Assembly: GCF_029210395.1 (NCBI RefSeq)
Contig: NZ_JARGDP010000006.1
Coordinates: forward strand, 30,665-94,664
Source: Petrocella sp. FN5
Lineage (GTDB): Bacteria > Bacillota > Clostridia > Lachnospirales > Vallitaleaceae
Length of the DNA stretch: 64,000 nt
Reading direction: 5' to 3'
Part shown: piece after piece, positions 52,782 through 62,121 of the stretch
How the letters are laid out: each line of letters begins with the position of its first letter
How positions within the stretch are numbered: the stretch's first letter is position 1
Notes under the pieces: generated by a model
What the model was told of the DNA's origin: nothing
Databases searched by the model: none
The model's input: only the letters and a program-made list of their open reading frames with translations
Translations under genes and position numbers: made by a program

Positions 52782-53750
52782 ATGAAAATTCAAAGAAATA
52801 AAGTGGTTATTATTGGTGCCGGTCAAGTGGGCTCTGCCGTCATGTCAACATTGCTCTCATCAGGCTCCTTAGCGGAGATTGTCATAATTGATAAAAATGA
52901 AAAGAAAGCCTACGGGGAAGCTTTAGATGGTTCTCATTCCACGGCTTTTGCCTATAGTCCCAATATTAGAGTAAAACAAGGAACCTATGTGGATTGTGAA
53001 GATGCCAGTATCATTGTTATAACGGCTGGACCAAGTGCCAAGCCGGGTGATGTGGTTGACCGAATTGCTTTGGCACAAAAGAATATTGAAGTGGTAAAAG
53101 AAGTTATGGAACAGATTATATCTTACACTATGGATGCCATCATTATCATGGTTTCAAACCCTGTGGACATACTAACCTATTATGCACAAAATTATTTTGG
53201 GTATCCAGTTGAGAAAATATTCGGAACAGGCACCACTTTAGATACGGCCAGGTTTAGGCGAATTCTTGGACAAAAATACTTAATAGATACAAAAAATGTC
53301 CATGGGTATATTCTTGGTGAACATGGGGAAACAGCCTTTGCAACGTGGAGTAGCTCGAACATTGCTGGTGTACCTATTGATGATTTTGACATTACTTATG
53401 ATGATGTACCACTTAATAAAGAAGCCATAGTTGAAGAAGTGAAACAAGTCGGCTATGAGATTCTAATGAATAAGGGTTATACAAATATTGGTATTGCCAA
53501 GAGTGTGGATCGAATTATTCAAGCCATATTGATTAACGAATTAAGCGTACTCCCTTTATCAACCACTCTAACTGGTGAATATGGTATTGAAGATGTAGCC
53601 CTTAGTCTTCCTTGTATTGTCACCAAAGATGGTATTGGTAGACGACTGGAAGTACCCCTTAGTGTCGACGAGACGTCAAAACTGAGGGCTTCAGCTGAGT
53701 TCTTAAGAGAAACGTTTAGCAAAACATACAAAGGTCCCGGACCAAAATAG
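52782..53750 (+). CDS. L-lactate dehydrogenase family protein (2-hydroxyacid specificity uncertain)
   Basis: 322 residues, NAD-dependent LDH/MDH fold: GAGQVGSAVM nucleotide loop, Asp in IVIIDKN (NAD selectivity), VSNPVDILTY, and catalytic His in GEHGETAF. The substrate-specificity loop reads AGPSAKPGDVVDR, where typical LDHs have NQKPGETR; Ala replaces the usual Gln and the loop is about two residues longer. It may act on a different 2-hydroxyacid from lactate. Lactate dehydrogenase would fit fermentative metabolism with pfl, so a gene symbol is not given. Confidence 0.85.
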   Translation: MKIQRNKVVIIGAGQVGSAVMSTLLSSGSLAEIVIIDKNEKKAYGEALDGSHSTAFAYSPNIRVKQGTYVDCEDASIIVITAGPSAKPGDVVDRIALAQKNIEVVKEVMEQIISYTMDAIIIMVSNPVDILTYYAQNYFGYPVEKIFGTGTTLDTARFRRILGQKYLIDTKNVHGYILGEHGETAFATWSSSNIAGVPIDDFDITYDDVPLNKEAIVEEVKQVGYEILMNKGYTNIGIAKSVDRIIQAILINELSVLPLSTTLTGEYGIEDVALSLPCIVTKDGIGRRLEVPLSVDETSKLRASAEFLRETFSKTYKGPGPK

Positions 53751-53813
53751 TTAATACGATGTTGAGCTTATAACGGTTTAGGTAAAGATATATTAGGAAG
53801 AGTTGATAAATAG

Positions 53814-53873
53814 ACCGCTTTCATATACAATATAGTAGCGGTTAAAATGAGGAACTTAGTTTTGACATTTTAA
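53814..53873 (+). repeat. Degenerate copy of the dispersed repeat upstream of the amylase gene
   Basis: TTTCATATACAATATAG (arm) and CTTAGTTTTGACATTTTAA (right end) match the family, but the centre is lost. ACCGCT (53814-53819) and AGCGGT (53837-53842) bracket the arm as a separate hairpin. TTGACA (53862-53867) is followed 15 bases later by TAATAT (53883-53888), a possible promoter. Confidence 0.6.
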
Positions 53874-53927
53874 TTTGCAACCTAATATGTAAAATAGAGA
53901 CAGGATATAAAACCGAAAGGAGGCTGG

Positions 53928-53948
53928 ATGACATTTATTGTCAGTTAA
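53928..53948 (+). CDS. Six-codon leader ORF at the only strong ribosome binding site of the amylase mRNA
   Basis: AAAGGAGG (53916-53923) is 4 bases from an ATG that opens MTFIVS and then stops at 53948. The amylase reading frame instead starts at TTG 53938 or ATG 53953, both poorly spaced from that site. Ribosomes may terminate at 53948 and restart at ATG 53953. It could be translational control or the mark of a frameshift; I cannot tell which. Confidence 0.4.
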   Translation: MTFIVS

Positions 53949-53952
53949 TCTT

Positions 53953-56079
53953 ATGAATATGCATATACCTTATGAACATTTAACAAGAGCACAAAAGTTG
54001 TTCTTGTATGTAGAGACTAGACAGCCTATATTAGATGAAAAAGCGATTTTCTCTGATGGCACATCCTTCTACCGAATGCCACAAGAACCTACAAGTAAGG
54101 ATACTATCAAAATACGTATACGAACAGCAAAGAACAATGTAGAGCAAGTATGGCTTTGTAGTGAAGAGACGAAGATTTCTATGACGGTAGAGTATTCGGA
54201 TGAGCTTTTTGATTACTACTGTGCCCAGATGCCCCCTATTACCAAACTGGTAAAGTACTATTTTGAAATACATGCAGGTAATTTGAAATGTTACTATAAC
54301 AAAAGAGGTGTAACAAGAGAACCGGATGCTTATTATCATTTTATGATGGTACCAAACTTTAAAACGCCGGACTGGGCAAAAGGTGCGGTGATGTACCAGA
54401 TTTTTGTGGATCGTTTTAATAATGGGGATCCATCGAATGATGTGGTGGATAACGAATACCTGTATGTTGGCAAGCTTGCGAAAAAGGTCAATAATTGGAT
54501 GAAATATCCAAATCCCGACGGTATAAGGGAATTTTATGGGGGTGACTTACAAGGGGTAATAGATAAGTTAGACTATCTTAAGGAATTAGGTGTGGATGTG
54601 GTCTATATGAATCCTATTTTTGTATCCCCTTCTAATCATAAGTACGACACTCAAGACTATGATAGTGTAGATCCTCATTTTGGTACCATTGTACTGGATG
54701 GAGGTAAGGTTCTGGATGAAAACAAACCGGATAATAATAAGGCCACAAAATATATCACCAGAACAACCGAACCGGCGAATATTGAAGCAAGTAATGCTTT
54801 ATTCATAAAACTGGTTGAAAAAGCCCATGGTCTTGGTATAAAAGTTATATTAGATGGTGTGTTTAATCACTGCGGTTCTTTTAATAAATGGATGGATCGT
54901 GAAAAGTTTTATGCTCATGCAAGAAACTATGAAGCAGGTGCCTATACATCGAATGCAAGTCCATATGTGACCTTTTTTCACTTTCACAATCGACAATCAT
55001 GGCCGGATAACCCACATTATGACGGTTGGTGGGGTTATGATACTCTACCGAAATTGAACTTTGAAGGTTCGCCAAAGTTGTATCGCTATGTACTGGAAGT
55101 TGCAAAAAAATGGGTGTCACCACCTTATAATGCAGATGGATGGCGTCTAGATGTAGCCGCTGACCTTGGCTATACGAAAGAATTTAACCATCAGTTTTGG
55201 CGTGACTTTAGGAACGCAGTTAAGGGTGCTAATCCAGAAGCCCTTATTTTGGCAGAGCATTATGGTGATCCTAGTGATTGGATTAAAAATGGTGACCAGT
55301 GGGATACTGTGATGAACTATGACGCCTTTATGGAACCGATCACTTGGTTTTTAACGGGAATGGAAAAACATAGTGATGAGTTCCGTGGAGATTTGTTGGG
55401 TAATCATAGAGCATTTTTTGATGCTATGACCCATAATATGTCAAGATTTCAAGAACAGTCTCTTCAGGTAGCTATGAATGAGTTGTCAAACCATGATCAC
55501 AGTCGATTTTTAACAAGAACAAATCATAAGGTGGGTAGAACCCATACCCATGGACCGGAGTCGGCTTCAGAAGGTATCAACTTAGGCATTATGAAAGAAG
55601 CCATTGTGATTCAGATGACTTGGCCAGGTGCGCCTACCATTTATTATGGAGATGAGGCAGGACTTTGCGGATGGACTGACCCGGATAATCGAAGAGCCTA
55701 TCCTTGGGGAAGAGAAAATAAAGAGCTACTTAATCTTCATAAGTGCCTAATCAGCATGAGAAAAGCTTGCTCAGCCATTAAAACGGGCTCTATCAAATTC
55801 CTATATGGTGAGCATATGGTTATTAGTTACGGACGGTTTGATGAACAGGATAAGATTGTGGTGGTTTGTAACAATGGTAGTGAAGAAAAAGTTGTTAGGA
55901 TTCCGGTATGGGAGATTGGTATCAGAAATATGGATATATGCCAACAGACTTTAGAAACGACTAAAGATGATTTCTATACAAATGAAGTCAATTATTCTGT
56001 TATAAAAGGCCATATTGAGGTGCAACTACTACCTCATAGTGCTAAAATTATCAAACGTAAGAAAATGGAAAGCCAGTAG
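53953..56079 (+). CDS. GH13 alpha-amylase family glycosidase (neopullulanase/cyclomaltodextrinase-like)
   Basis: 708 residues from ATG 53953 (TTG 53938 would add five). An N-terminal immunoglobulin-like domain (about 50-130, CBM34-like) precedes the TIM barrel. GH13 regions are clear: DGVFNH, DGWRLDVAAD with nucleophile Asp400, ILAEHYGD with acid/base Glu435, and SNHDHSR with Asp515. No signal peptide is present, so it acts inside the cell on maltodextrins, as cyclomaltodextrinase/neopullulanase enzymes do. The mRNA has an odd short ORF at its main ribosome binding site. Confidence 0.9.
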   Translation: MNMHIPYEHLTRAQKLFLYVETRQPILDEKAIFSDGTSFYRMPQEPTSKDTIKIRIRTAKNNVEQVWLCSEETKISMTVEYSDELFDYYCAQMPPITKLVKYYFEIHAGNLKCYYNKRGVTREPDAYYHFMMVPNFKTPDWAKGAVMYQIFVDRFNNGDPSNDVVDNEYLYVGKLAKKVNNWMKYPNPDGIREFYGGDLQGVIDKLDYLKELGVDVVYMNPIFVSPSNHKYDTQDYDSVDPHFGTIVLDGGKVLDENKPDNNKATKYITRTTEPANIEASNALFIKLVEKAHGLGIKVILDGVFNHCGSFNKWMDREKFYAHARNYEAGAYTSNASPYVTFFHFHNRQSWPDNPHYDGWWGYDTLPKLNFEGSPKLYRYVLEVAKKWVSPPYNADGWRLDVAADLGYTKEFNHQFWRDFRNAVKGANPEALILAEHYGDPSDWIKNGDQWDTVMNYDAFMEPITWFLTGMEKHSDEFRGDLLGNHRAFFDAMTHNMSRFQEQSLQVAMNELSNHDHSRFLTRTNHKVGRTHTHGPESASEGINLGIMKEAIVIQMTWPGAPTIYYGDEAGLCGWTDPDNRRAYPWGRENKELLNLHKCLISMRKACSAIKTGSIKFLYGEHMVISYGRFDEQDKIVVVCNNGSEEKVVRIPVWEIGIRNMDICQQTLETTKDDFYTNEVNYSVIKGHIEVQLLPHSAKIIKRKKMESQ

Positions 56080-56099
56080 TTAGAAAATAAAGATCAGAG

Positions 56100-56146
56100 C
56101 CCCAAGTCATTGATTGATTTATCAAACGTTGACTTGGGGTTTTTTT
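56100..56146 (+). terminator. Amylase gene terminator
   Basis: CCCCAAGTCA (56100-56109) and TGACTTGGGG (56130-56139) form a 10-bp stem followed by T7. Confidence 0.92.
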
Positions 56147-56154
56147 GTATGGTA

Positions 56155-56186
56155 GAAGCTCAACTAAAGCTTTGATGTTTTAACAC
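56155..56186 (+). repeat. Dispersed repeat remnant (right end) upstream of chrA
   Basis: GAAGCTCAACTAAAGCTTTG followed by ATGTTTTAACAC resembles the right end of the repeat at 40013-40047 (GAAAGTTCAACTATATAG, TTTTGACACTTTAACCA). It directly follows the amylase terminator, as the ispE copy follows the veg terminator. Confidence 0.5.
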
Positions 56187-56292
56187 TTATTGACTGAATA
56201 TTTTAATAATGGTAATATGATTATAAGATATGTAAAATTGTGGTTAAGTATTTATTTTGACTTGAAGGATTATGACGTGGTGAGGTGTACTT

Positions 56293-56844
56293 ATGAAGAC
56301 TTATCTGGAACTGTTTCTAGCTTTTCTGAAAATCGGCGCGTTCACTTTTGGTGGGGGCTATGCTATGATTCCTTTGATTGAAAAAGAAGTTGTGATTCAT
56401 AAAAAATGGGTGCATAAAGATGAGATTATGAATCTTTTTTCAATAGCACAGTCTATTCCCGGAGCGATAGCTATTAATACATCTACCTTGATTGGCTATA
56501 AAGTTGCCGGACGTCGTGGTGCCATTGCCGCTACGTCAGGTGTGATCTTACCCTCTTTTATTATTATTATTTCGATAGCTACTTTTTTTGGAATGATTGC
56601 GGATGCGCCTGCGGTGAAAGCTGTGTTTATAGGAATAAACGGTGCTGTGGTTGCCTTGATTCTAGTGGCTGCTAAGAAAATGATAAAAGGTGCGGTGGTA
56701 GATGGCGTGACTTTGATGATTTTTATTGTGACAGTGCTGTGTGTCACCTTTACAAATCTTAGCCCTATATGGTTTATTATTTTGGGTGGTATTTTAGGCT
56801 TTATTTCTTATCGACAAATCCGAGAGAGGAAAAAAAGTTTATGA
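56293..56844 (+). CDS. chrA: Chromate transporter, first CHR subunit
   Basis: 183-residue membrane protein of the short-chain CHR family, a half-size ChrA. The CHR signature FLKIGAFTFGGGYAMIPLIEKEVV lies at the N-terminus, then AIAINTSTLIGYKVAGRRGA. Short CHR proteins work as pairs; the second subunit is encoded next, overlapping by ATGA, and is also 183 residues. They transport chromate or sulfate-like anions; the true substrate in anaerobes is unproven. Confidence 0.92.
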   Translation: MKTYLELFLAFLKIGAFTFGGGYAMIPLIEKEVVIHKKWVHKDEIMNLFSIAQSIPGAIAINTSTLIGYKVAGRRGAIAATSGVILPSFIIIISIATFFGMIADAPAVKAVFIGINGAVVALILVAAKKMIKGAVVDGVTLMIFIVTVLCVTFTNLSPIWFIILGGILGFISYRQIRERKKSL

Positions 56845-57392
56845 TTTACTGGGATTTGTTTGTTACGTTTTTTAAAGTTGGGCTCTTTAGTTTTGGTGGC
56901 GGTTATGCCATGATACCCCTTATATCCAGTGAAATCCAAAGACATGGATGGTTGCTTGAAAGTGAGTTTGTTCAGATTATCGGTATTGCAGAGATGACAC
57001 CTGGTCCGATTGCGGTTAATGCAGCTACCTTTGTCGGTTATAAGGTGGGCGGTGTCGGAGGATCTGCATTGGCGACTTTTGGTGTAGCCCTTCCTTCTTT
57101 GCTAATTGTATTGTTCATATCCTCTTTTTTCTTCAAACATAGTCAAAATATTATTATGAAAAAAGTATTTTACGGTATAAGACCGGTTATCGCAGGCTTA
57201 ATATTTGCAGCGGCTCTATCTGTAGGAAAAAGTGCTTTGTTTATAAATCATACCCCTGATTTGAATCAGATTAACTTAAAAACCTTACTTATTGGCATCC
57301 TTGTATTGATTACGGAACTAAAAACGAAAATTCATCCCATCTTGCTGATTATAGGTTCAGGTATTTTAGGATTTATGACGATATTCTTATAG
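56841..57392 (+). CDS. Chromate transporter, second CHR subunit
   Basis: 183 residues, partner of the preceding protein. CHR signature FFKVGLFSFGGGYAMIPLISSE and TPGPIAVNAATFVGYKVGG match the paired half. The ATG at 56841 overlaps the previous stop (ATGA); the reading frame is open further upstream but inside the first gene. The pair forms an antiparallel dimer in well-studied members. Confidence 0.92.
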   Translation: MIYWDLFVTFFKVGLFSFGGGYAMIPLISSEIQRHGWLLESEFVQIIGIAEMTPGPIAVNAATFVGYKVGGVGGSALATFGVALPSLLIVLFISSFFFKHSQNIIMKKVFYGIRPVIAGLIFAAALSVGKSALFINHTPDLNQINLKTLLIGILVLITELKTKIHPILLIIGSGILGFMTIFL

Positions 57393-57448
57393 AGTTAACC
57401 AACAGACCATTATAAATCAACAACACCCATGACCCTAGGAGGTTGTTT

Positions 57449-59044
57449 ATGAGCAAAATCATATTTGAAGATGATTTTATACAGTTGGAAGAAGAAGACA
57501 AGAAAGTATGGATGCGACAAAAGAAAATAGGCATGACCATTATGACATTTAATAATGATGTTGCCACCACTTTGCCAAGACTTAGAATAACGAAATTCTC
57601 GGCACTTAGTGCCGCACTAAGAGATAGTTTGGCAGGTAGGATTGAGGTGGGTGAGTGGTTACCCCTTGTGGACATTCGTATAGCAGGGGATGGCCTTTTT
57701 GCTGAGGGCATTATTCTGATGACCCCTTTAGAATATGAAACCTACGATAAGGAACAACTAAAGGGACAAGTCCTCATGGCCTGTAAAGAAGCAAATATTA
57801 TTTATGGACTTAATATGGCCTTGGATTATAAAAATATAGTGCCTCTAGAAAAAATAAAAATAGCAGAGGGGCGACAACCCATAAATGGAGAAGATGCCAA
57901 GATTAGAATGTACACTATTGGCGAAGTTGTTCCCAAAATCGTTGAAACAGGCGGTGTGGATCACTATGAGTTAAGTGTCATCAACCGTGTGAATGAGGGT
58001 GACTGGTTAGGTGAAAGATTAGAACCTACCCTTGGGATACCCGGTATGACAGTGACAGGTCAAGAGATACCCCCAGTTGCAGGTCATCAAGAAGCTTTGG
58101 TGTTTGATACCAATTCTGTCATAAGTGTTTTGAATGAAGAAGAAGATATCACCACCTTATATGCCAAAAGAACAGGCGCTGTTGTCTATACAGATAACAT
58201 GATCAGTGTACAAAACGCCATTCGAATCGAGGGTGATGTCGGCTTTGCTACCGGTAATGTGGATTTTGAGGGCTTTGTAGAAGTTGTACAAACAGTGGAT
58301 GATAACTTTACAGTCATTGCTAATGAAAACATACAGATTCTAGGAAAAATGGGTATTGGCGCAGTATCGATGATTGAAAGCAGAATGGGTGATATATACG
58401 TTAAGGGTGGTATTGCAGGCAAACATAAAGCGATTATTAAAGCTAAGAAGAACATCTATACAAAGTTTGCTTCTGATTGTACGATTATCTGTGAAGGTAC
58501 CGTTCATATAGGATTCTATGCCATGAACTGTGAAATCACAGCTAAAGAAATCATCTTAGAATCCCCATCCAGTAAGATCATCGGCGGTCAGATCCGGGCA
58601 TCAGTCAAAGTTGAAGCCAGTGAAATAGGAGGACGAGCCGGTATTCATACAAAGATTATGGTAAGTGGTTTTGACCGAGAAAAAATTACAGAAGACTACA
58701 ATATGCTAAGTACGGCGGTAGATCTTACCAAAGAAAAGCTAGATAAATACAGAAAAGCTTATGAAGCTTTTGGGAAAAGAGAAATCAATCAAAAAGACTA
58801 TCACGATTATGAGGAAGCTAGACATAAATATATCACCTATAAAAAAAGGCTTGAGAATCTGTATGAGACACAGAAGAATTATATCAGTTATTTACACACA
58901 AAAGGCTTGGGAGAAGTCGTTGCAAAAAAATGTATTTATCCCAATGTCCTCATTAAGCTTTTAGATCAACAGATTCTGGTGAATGAGAAGTCAAACCTGC
59001 CTGTGCGCTACTATTATGAAGATCATAAGATCAAAGTGATTTAA
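57449..59044 (+). CDS. FapA family (DUF342) protein
   Basis: 531 residues; ATG at 57449 after AGGAGG. The first 230 residues hold the mixed alpha/beta N-terminal part, residues about 240-420 are a right-handed beta-helix typical of DUF342 (repeating short strands, NVDFEGFVEV, GGIAGKHKAII, HIGFYAMNCEITAKEI), and a coiled coil covers about 425-485. Family members include Vibrio FapA, implicated in polar positioning or signalling. Function here is unknown. Monocistronic. Confidence 0.85.
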   Translation: MSKIIFEDDFIQLEEEDKKVWMRQKKIGMTIMTFNNDVATTLPRLRITKFSALSAALRDSLAGRIEVGEWLPLVDIRIAGDGLFAEGIILMTPLEYETYDKEQLKGQVLMACKEANIIYGLNMALDYKNIVPLEKIKIAEGRQPINGEDAKIRMYTIGEVVPKIVETGGVDHYELSVINRVNEGDWLGERLEPTLGIPGMTVTGQEIPPVAGHQEALVFDTNSVISVLNEEEDITTLYAKRTGAVVYTDNMISVQNAIRIEGDVGFATGNVDFEGFVEVVQTVDDNFTVIANENIQILGKMGIGAVSMIESRMGDIYVKGGIAGKHKAIIKAKKNIYTKFASDCTIICEGTVHIGFYAMNCEITAKEIILESPSSKIIGGQIRASVKVEASEIGGRAGIHTKIMVSGFDREKITEDYNMLSTAVDLTKEKLDKYRKAYEAFGKREINQKDYHDYEEARHKYITYKKRLENLYETQKNYISYLHTKGLGEVVAKKCIYPNVLIKLLDQQILVNEKSNLPVRYYYEDHKIKVI

Positions 59045-59051
59045 CCAATCA

Positions 59052-59080
59052 TTGACAATGATTATCATTTGTTAGATAAT
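59052..59080 (+). promoter_or_regulatory. ilvD promoter with Fur-like palindrome in the spacer
   Basis: TTGACA (59052-59057) and GATAAT (59075-59080) are 17 bases apart. The spacer start overlaps AATGATTATCATT (59057-59069), a perfect 13-base palindrome that matches most of the Fur box core GATAATGATAATCATTATC. ilvD encodes an Fe-S enzyme, so iron control would make sense. By inspection only. Confidence 0.6.
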
Positions 59081-59112
59081 GGTTATTAATAATCAGGAAA
59101 GGAATGATGAAT

Positions 59113-60795
59113 ATGTCTACATATAAAGACTTAAGAATAAAAAGTATCGTTATAAGCGAAGGCAGTAACAGAACCCCTAACAGAGCGATGCTTCGTGCAG
59201 TGGGTTTTACAGATGAAGATTTTTTAAGACCTATGATTGGGATTGCAAGCACATGGAGTGAAGTAACCCCTTGCAATATGCATCTAGATCAGTTAGCAGT
59301 ATCGGCTAAGAAAGGCGCAAGGGATGGCGGGGGTGCACCGCTGATTTTTAATACGATAACCGTTTCAGACGGTATTGCCATGGGGCATGAAGGCATGCGT
59401 TACTCCCTACCTAGTCGAGAAATCATTGCTGATTCTATAGAGACGGTTATGGGTGCTGAACGCTTTGATGGTATCGTTGCCATTGGGGGTTGTGATAAAA
59501 ATATGCCGGGCTGTATGATTGCCATTGGAAGAATGAATTTACCAGCGGTTTTTGTATATGGTGGTAGCATTCAACCGGGTAAAAATAAAGGTAAAGATAT
59601 TGATATTGTATCCGCCTTTGAGGCGGTCGGTCGGCATAATAAAAATGAGATTGATGATCAGGAACTGCATCAGATTGAATGTAAAGCTTGTCCAGGACCT
59701 GGTTCCTGTGGAGGTATGTATACAGCCAATACCATGTCATCAGCCATAGAAGCTATGGGCATGGCTTTGCCAGGTAATGCTTCTAATCCGGCCATTGGCC
59801 ATTCAAAAGGAAAAGAATGTGAGGAAGCGGGCAAAGCCGTTATTAGACTTCTTGAACAAGATATTCGCCCCAAAGACATTATGACAAAAAAGGCTTTTGA
59901 AAATGCCATTACAGTGGTTATGGCACTAGGTGGTTCTACCAATGCTTTTTTACATCTTTTGGCGATGGCAAATGCTGTAGATGTGGAATTAAATTATGAT
60001 GACTTTGAAAGAATTAGAAAAAGAGTCCCTCATTTGGCTGATTTAAAGCCGAGCGGTAGATTTGTTATGCAAGACTTAAGCAATGTTGGCGGAGTCCCAG
60101 GTGTTATGAAGTTACTTTCTCGCGCGGGACTGCTCCATGGAGACTGCATGACGGTAACCGGAAAAACCATAGAAGACAATCTAAAAGATCAACCGGATTT
60201 AATAGAAGGACAGGAAGTCATCAGAGCCATAGATCAGCCGCTGAAAAAAGAAGGGGCACTCTATGTATTAAAAGGTAATCTAGCGCCGGAAGGTGCGGTC
60301 TGCAAAATGTCCGGCGTAAGCATTAAGAAGATGCGTGGACCGGCTAAGGTATTTGATACAGAAGAGGCAGCCATAGAAGCGGTTATGTCAGACAGGATTA
60401 CTGAAGGTGATGTGATTGTTATACGTTACCAAGGGCCCAAAGGAGGACCGGGTATGCCGGAAATGCTTTCCATCAGTGCCATTATTATTGGGAAAGGGTT
60501 AGGTGGTAAAGTGTCCTTACTCACAGATGGTCGTTATTCAGGTGGTAGTCACGGTTTTGTGGTAGGGCATATAGCACCGGAAGCGCAAGTAGGCGGACCG
60601 ATTGCCTTAATTAGAAGTGAAGATACGATTATTATAGATTCAACAAAGGGTGAAATAGCCGTAGAACTAACAGAAGAAGACTTGGAAACACGGCGTCAGG
60701 CATGGACGGCGCCCCCACTTCGATATCAAAGAGGTGTTTTAGCAAAGTATGCTAAGTTGGTAGGTTCCTCAGCAAAAGGGGCTATAACAGATTAA
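59113..60795 (+). CDS. ilvD: Dihydroxy-acid dehydratase
   Basis: Dehydrates 2,3-dihydroxy-isovalerate and 2,3-dihydroxy-3-methylvalerate in valine and isoleucine synthesis; an Fe-S enzyme. 560 residues from ATG 59113; ATGs at 59104 and 59107 are nearer the AGGAAAGGA site and possible. Cluster cysteines lie in [10 protein letters not shown] and [26 protein letters not shown] and [14 protein letters not shown] are family motifs. No other ilv genes are adjacent, but azlCD and a threonine ammonia-lyase are in this window. Confidence 0.95.
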   Translation: MSTYKDLRIKSIVISEGSNRTPNRAMLRAVGFTDEDFLRPMIGIASTWSEVTPCNMHLDQLAVSAKKGARDGGGAPLIFNTITVSDGIAMGHEGMRYSLPSREIIADSIETVMGAERFDGIVAIGGCDKNMPGCMIAIGRMNLPAVFVYGGSIQPGKNKGKDIDIVSAFEAVGRHNKNEIDDQELHQIECKACPGPGSCGGMYTANTMSSAIEAMGMALPGNASNPAIGHSKGKECEEAGKAVIRLLEQDIRPKDIMTKKAFENAITVVMALGGSTNAFLHLLAMANAVDVELNYDDFERIRKRVPHLADLKPSGRFVMQDLSNVGGVPGVMKLLSRAGLLHGDCMTVTGKTIEDNLKDQPDLIEGQEVIRAIDQPLKKEGALYVLKGNLAPEGAVCKMSGVSIKKMRGPAKVFDTEEAAIEAVMSDRITEGDVIVIRYQGPKGGPGMPEMLSISAIIIGKGLGGKVSLLTDGRYSGGSHGFVVGHIAPEAQVGGPIALIRSEDTIIIDSTKGEIAVELTEEDLETRRQAWTAPPLRYQRGVLAKYAKLVGSSAKGAITD

Positions 60796-60846
60796 AAGTT
60801 AGAACAATGCAAAAAATTAAGAAGACTTCTAATACATAAAATAAGA

Positions 60847-60884
60847 CAGTGGTCAAAGATAGATATCTTTGGCCACTGCTTTTT
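60847..60884. terminator. Bidirectional terminator between ilvD and azlD
   Basis: CAGTGGTCAAAGATA (60847-60861) pairs with TATCTTTGGCCACTG (60864-60878), one G-U, followed by CTTTTT. The opposite strand has AAGC/T-rich flanks and overlaps the azlD stop. Confidence 0.85.
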
Positions 60885-61200
60885 AAATGAAAACCTTTTG
60901 TATCAGCATCATATAGACAAAGGTTCCGCTTATGATACTGAGTAGATTATTGCGTTTCCAAAGATGAAGCAAACTCGTTATGAGAATAGCAATAAAAACA
61001 GGAAGACTCTGAACATAGTCAATCGGATTAATATCCTTAAGGCTATAGATGATCAACATACTCATAACAGCAGGCGGCAGATATTTTCCTAGATAAGTAA
61101 TCCATAAAGGGGTTTTTTGATGCTTTCCAAATAATATAAATGGAGATATGCGTATAAGATAAGTAACCAGTGCCATTACAAGAATCAGAATAAAGGTCAT
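60883..61200 (-). CDS. azlD: Branched-chain amino-acid exporter subunit AzlD
   Basis: 105-residue membrane protein with about four helices (LVMALVTYLIRISPFILFG; YLPPAVMSMLIIYSL), typical for AzlD. With AzlC it exports branched-chain amino acids (4-azaleucine resistance in Bacillus). Its start overlaps the azlC stop by 4 bases, and it is convergent with ilvD. Confidence 0.92.
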   Translation of the reverse strand: MTFILILVMALVTYLIRISPFILFGKHQKTPLWITYLGKYLPPAVMSMLIIYSLKDINPIDYVQSLPVFIAILITSLLHLWKRNNLLSIISGTFVYMMLIQKVFI

Positions 61201-61889
61201 GGTTGCACCTCCTTAGATTCAATAAGAGATTTACTTCCCATCAGTCCCACTAATATCATAATCATAGCAGGTAAAATCATATTGCTTGGACCAAAGATCA
61301 TGACGGCGAGGAGAGAAGATCCAAGACCAATCAAGGAGGGACGATGATCTTTGTAGCCTAACCATTGCTCAATGAAGATAACAACAAACAAAGCGGTCAT
61401 GGCAAACTCAATACCGGTTGTATCAAAAACAAGCCAAGAACCGATGAGATAACCTATAAGTGTACCGCTAATCCAATAAAGTTGGTTAAGAAAGGAGACA
61501 GCAAAAAAAAGATTCTCTTGATCCATATCCTCTTTTAATGCAATGGCACAGAGTAAGGAGTAAGTTTCATCAGTTAACGCAAAAATCATATAGTGTTTTT
61601 TAATACCAAAAGTCTTGAAAAGATCGATAAAAGAAAGACCATAAAATAAATGACGTATATTAACAAACAATGTAATCATCGCCACCTGTATGATACTGAT
61701 GGGATTGACCAAAAGTTGTATGGCCAAAAATTGCATGGCGCCTGCATAAACAAGAACGCTCATGAGTAGAGCCACCCAAAGATCTAGGTCTGACTTAACA
61801 ACCAGTAGACCAAAAGCAATGCCCACAGAGATATAGCCAAGAAGCACCGGTATGGTCAATGGAAATGCAGATCTAAAAACACGTTTCAT
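61197..61889 (-). CDS. azlC: Branched-chain amino-acid exporter subunit AzlC
   Basis: 230-residue membrane protein with AzlC family features: SAFPLTIPVLLGYISVGIAFG, YAGAMQFLAIQLL and FVNIRHLFYGLS. The ATG at 61889 is used (GGGGGTG upstream); an upstream in-frame start lacks a site. AzlCD, ilvD, livJHMGF and threonine ammonia-lyase together suggest active branched-chain amino-acid traffic in this organism. Confidence 0.93.
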   Translation of the reverse strand: MKRVFRSAFPLTIPVLLGYISVGIAFGLLVVKSDLDLWVALLMSVLVYAGAMQFLAIQLLVNPISIIQVAMITLFVNIRHLFYGLSFIDLFKTFGIKKHYMIFALTDETYSLLCAIALKEDMDQENLFFAVSFLNQLYWISGTLIGYLIGSWLVFDTTGIEFAMTALFVVIFIEQWLGYKDHRPSLIGLGSSLLAVMIFGPSNMILPAMIMILVGLMGSKSLIESKEVQP

Positions 61890-61989
61890 AATACACCCCC
61901 TAAAATTAATCCTCTCAAGATTACCATGGCGACTCATATATATCAATAGAAATCTATTTAAAAATCATCATTATCTTAGGTTTTAAATT

Positions 61990-62034
61990 TGCAAAAAAGC
62001 GCCAAAGTCGATGATTCCCACCGACTCCAACGCT
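61990..62034 (-). terminator. pgcA terminator (minus-strand specific)
   Basis: AGCG-CCAA-AGTCG (61998-62010) faces CGACT-CCAA-CGCT (62022-62034). In the minus-strand RNA the inner UUGG/UUGG pairs as four G-U wobbles; in the plus-strand RNA CCAA/CCAA cannot pair. A U6 run follows in the minus direction. So it should terminate only pgcA transcripts. Confidence 0.75.
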
Positions 62035-62121
62035 AATCTATAAAACTATAATCATTATAACTTCAGTAAATTAACTTCAAATTGTATGCCTAAGTAACCA
62101 ACATCGACCATGAAGTTCCTT

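Noticed and set aside
56190..56381. A 63-codon ORF before chrA
   Set aside because: It runs into chrA in another frame, has no ribosome binding site, and covers the promoter region and a repeat remnant.
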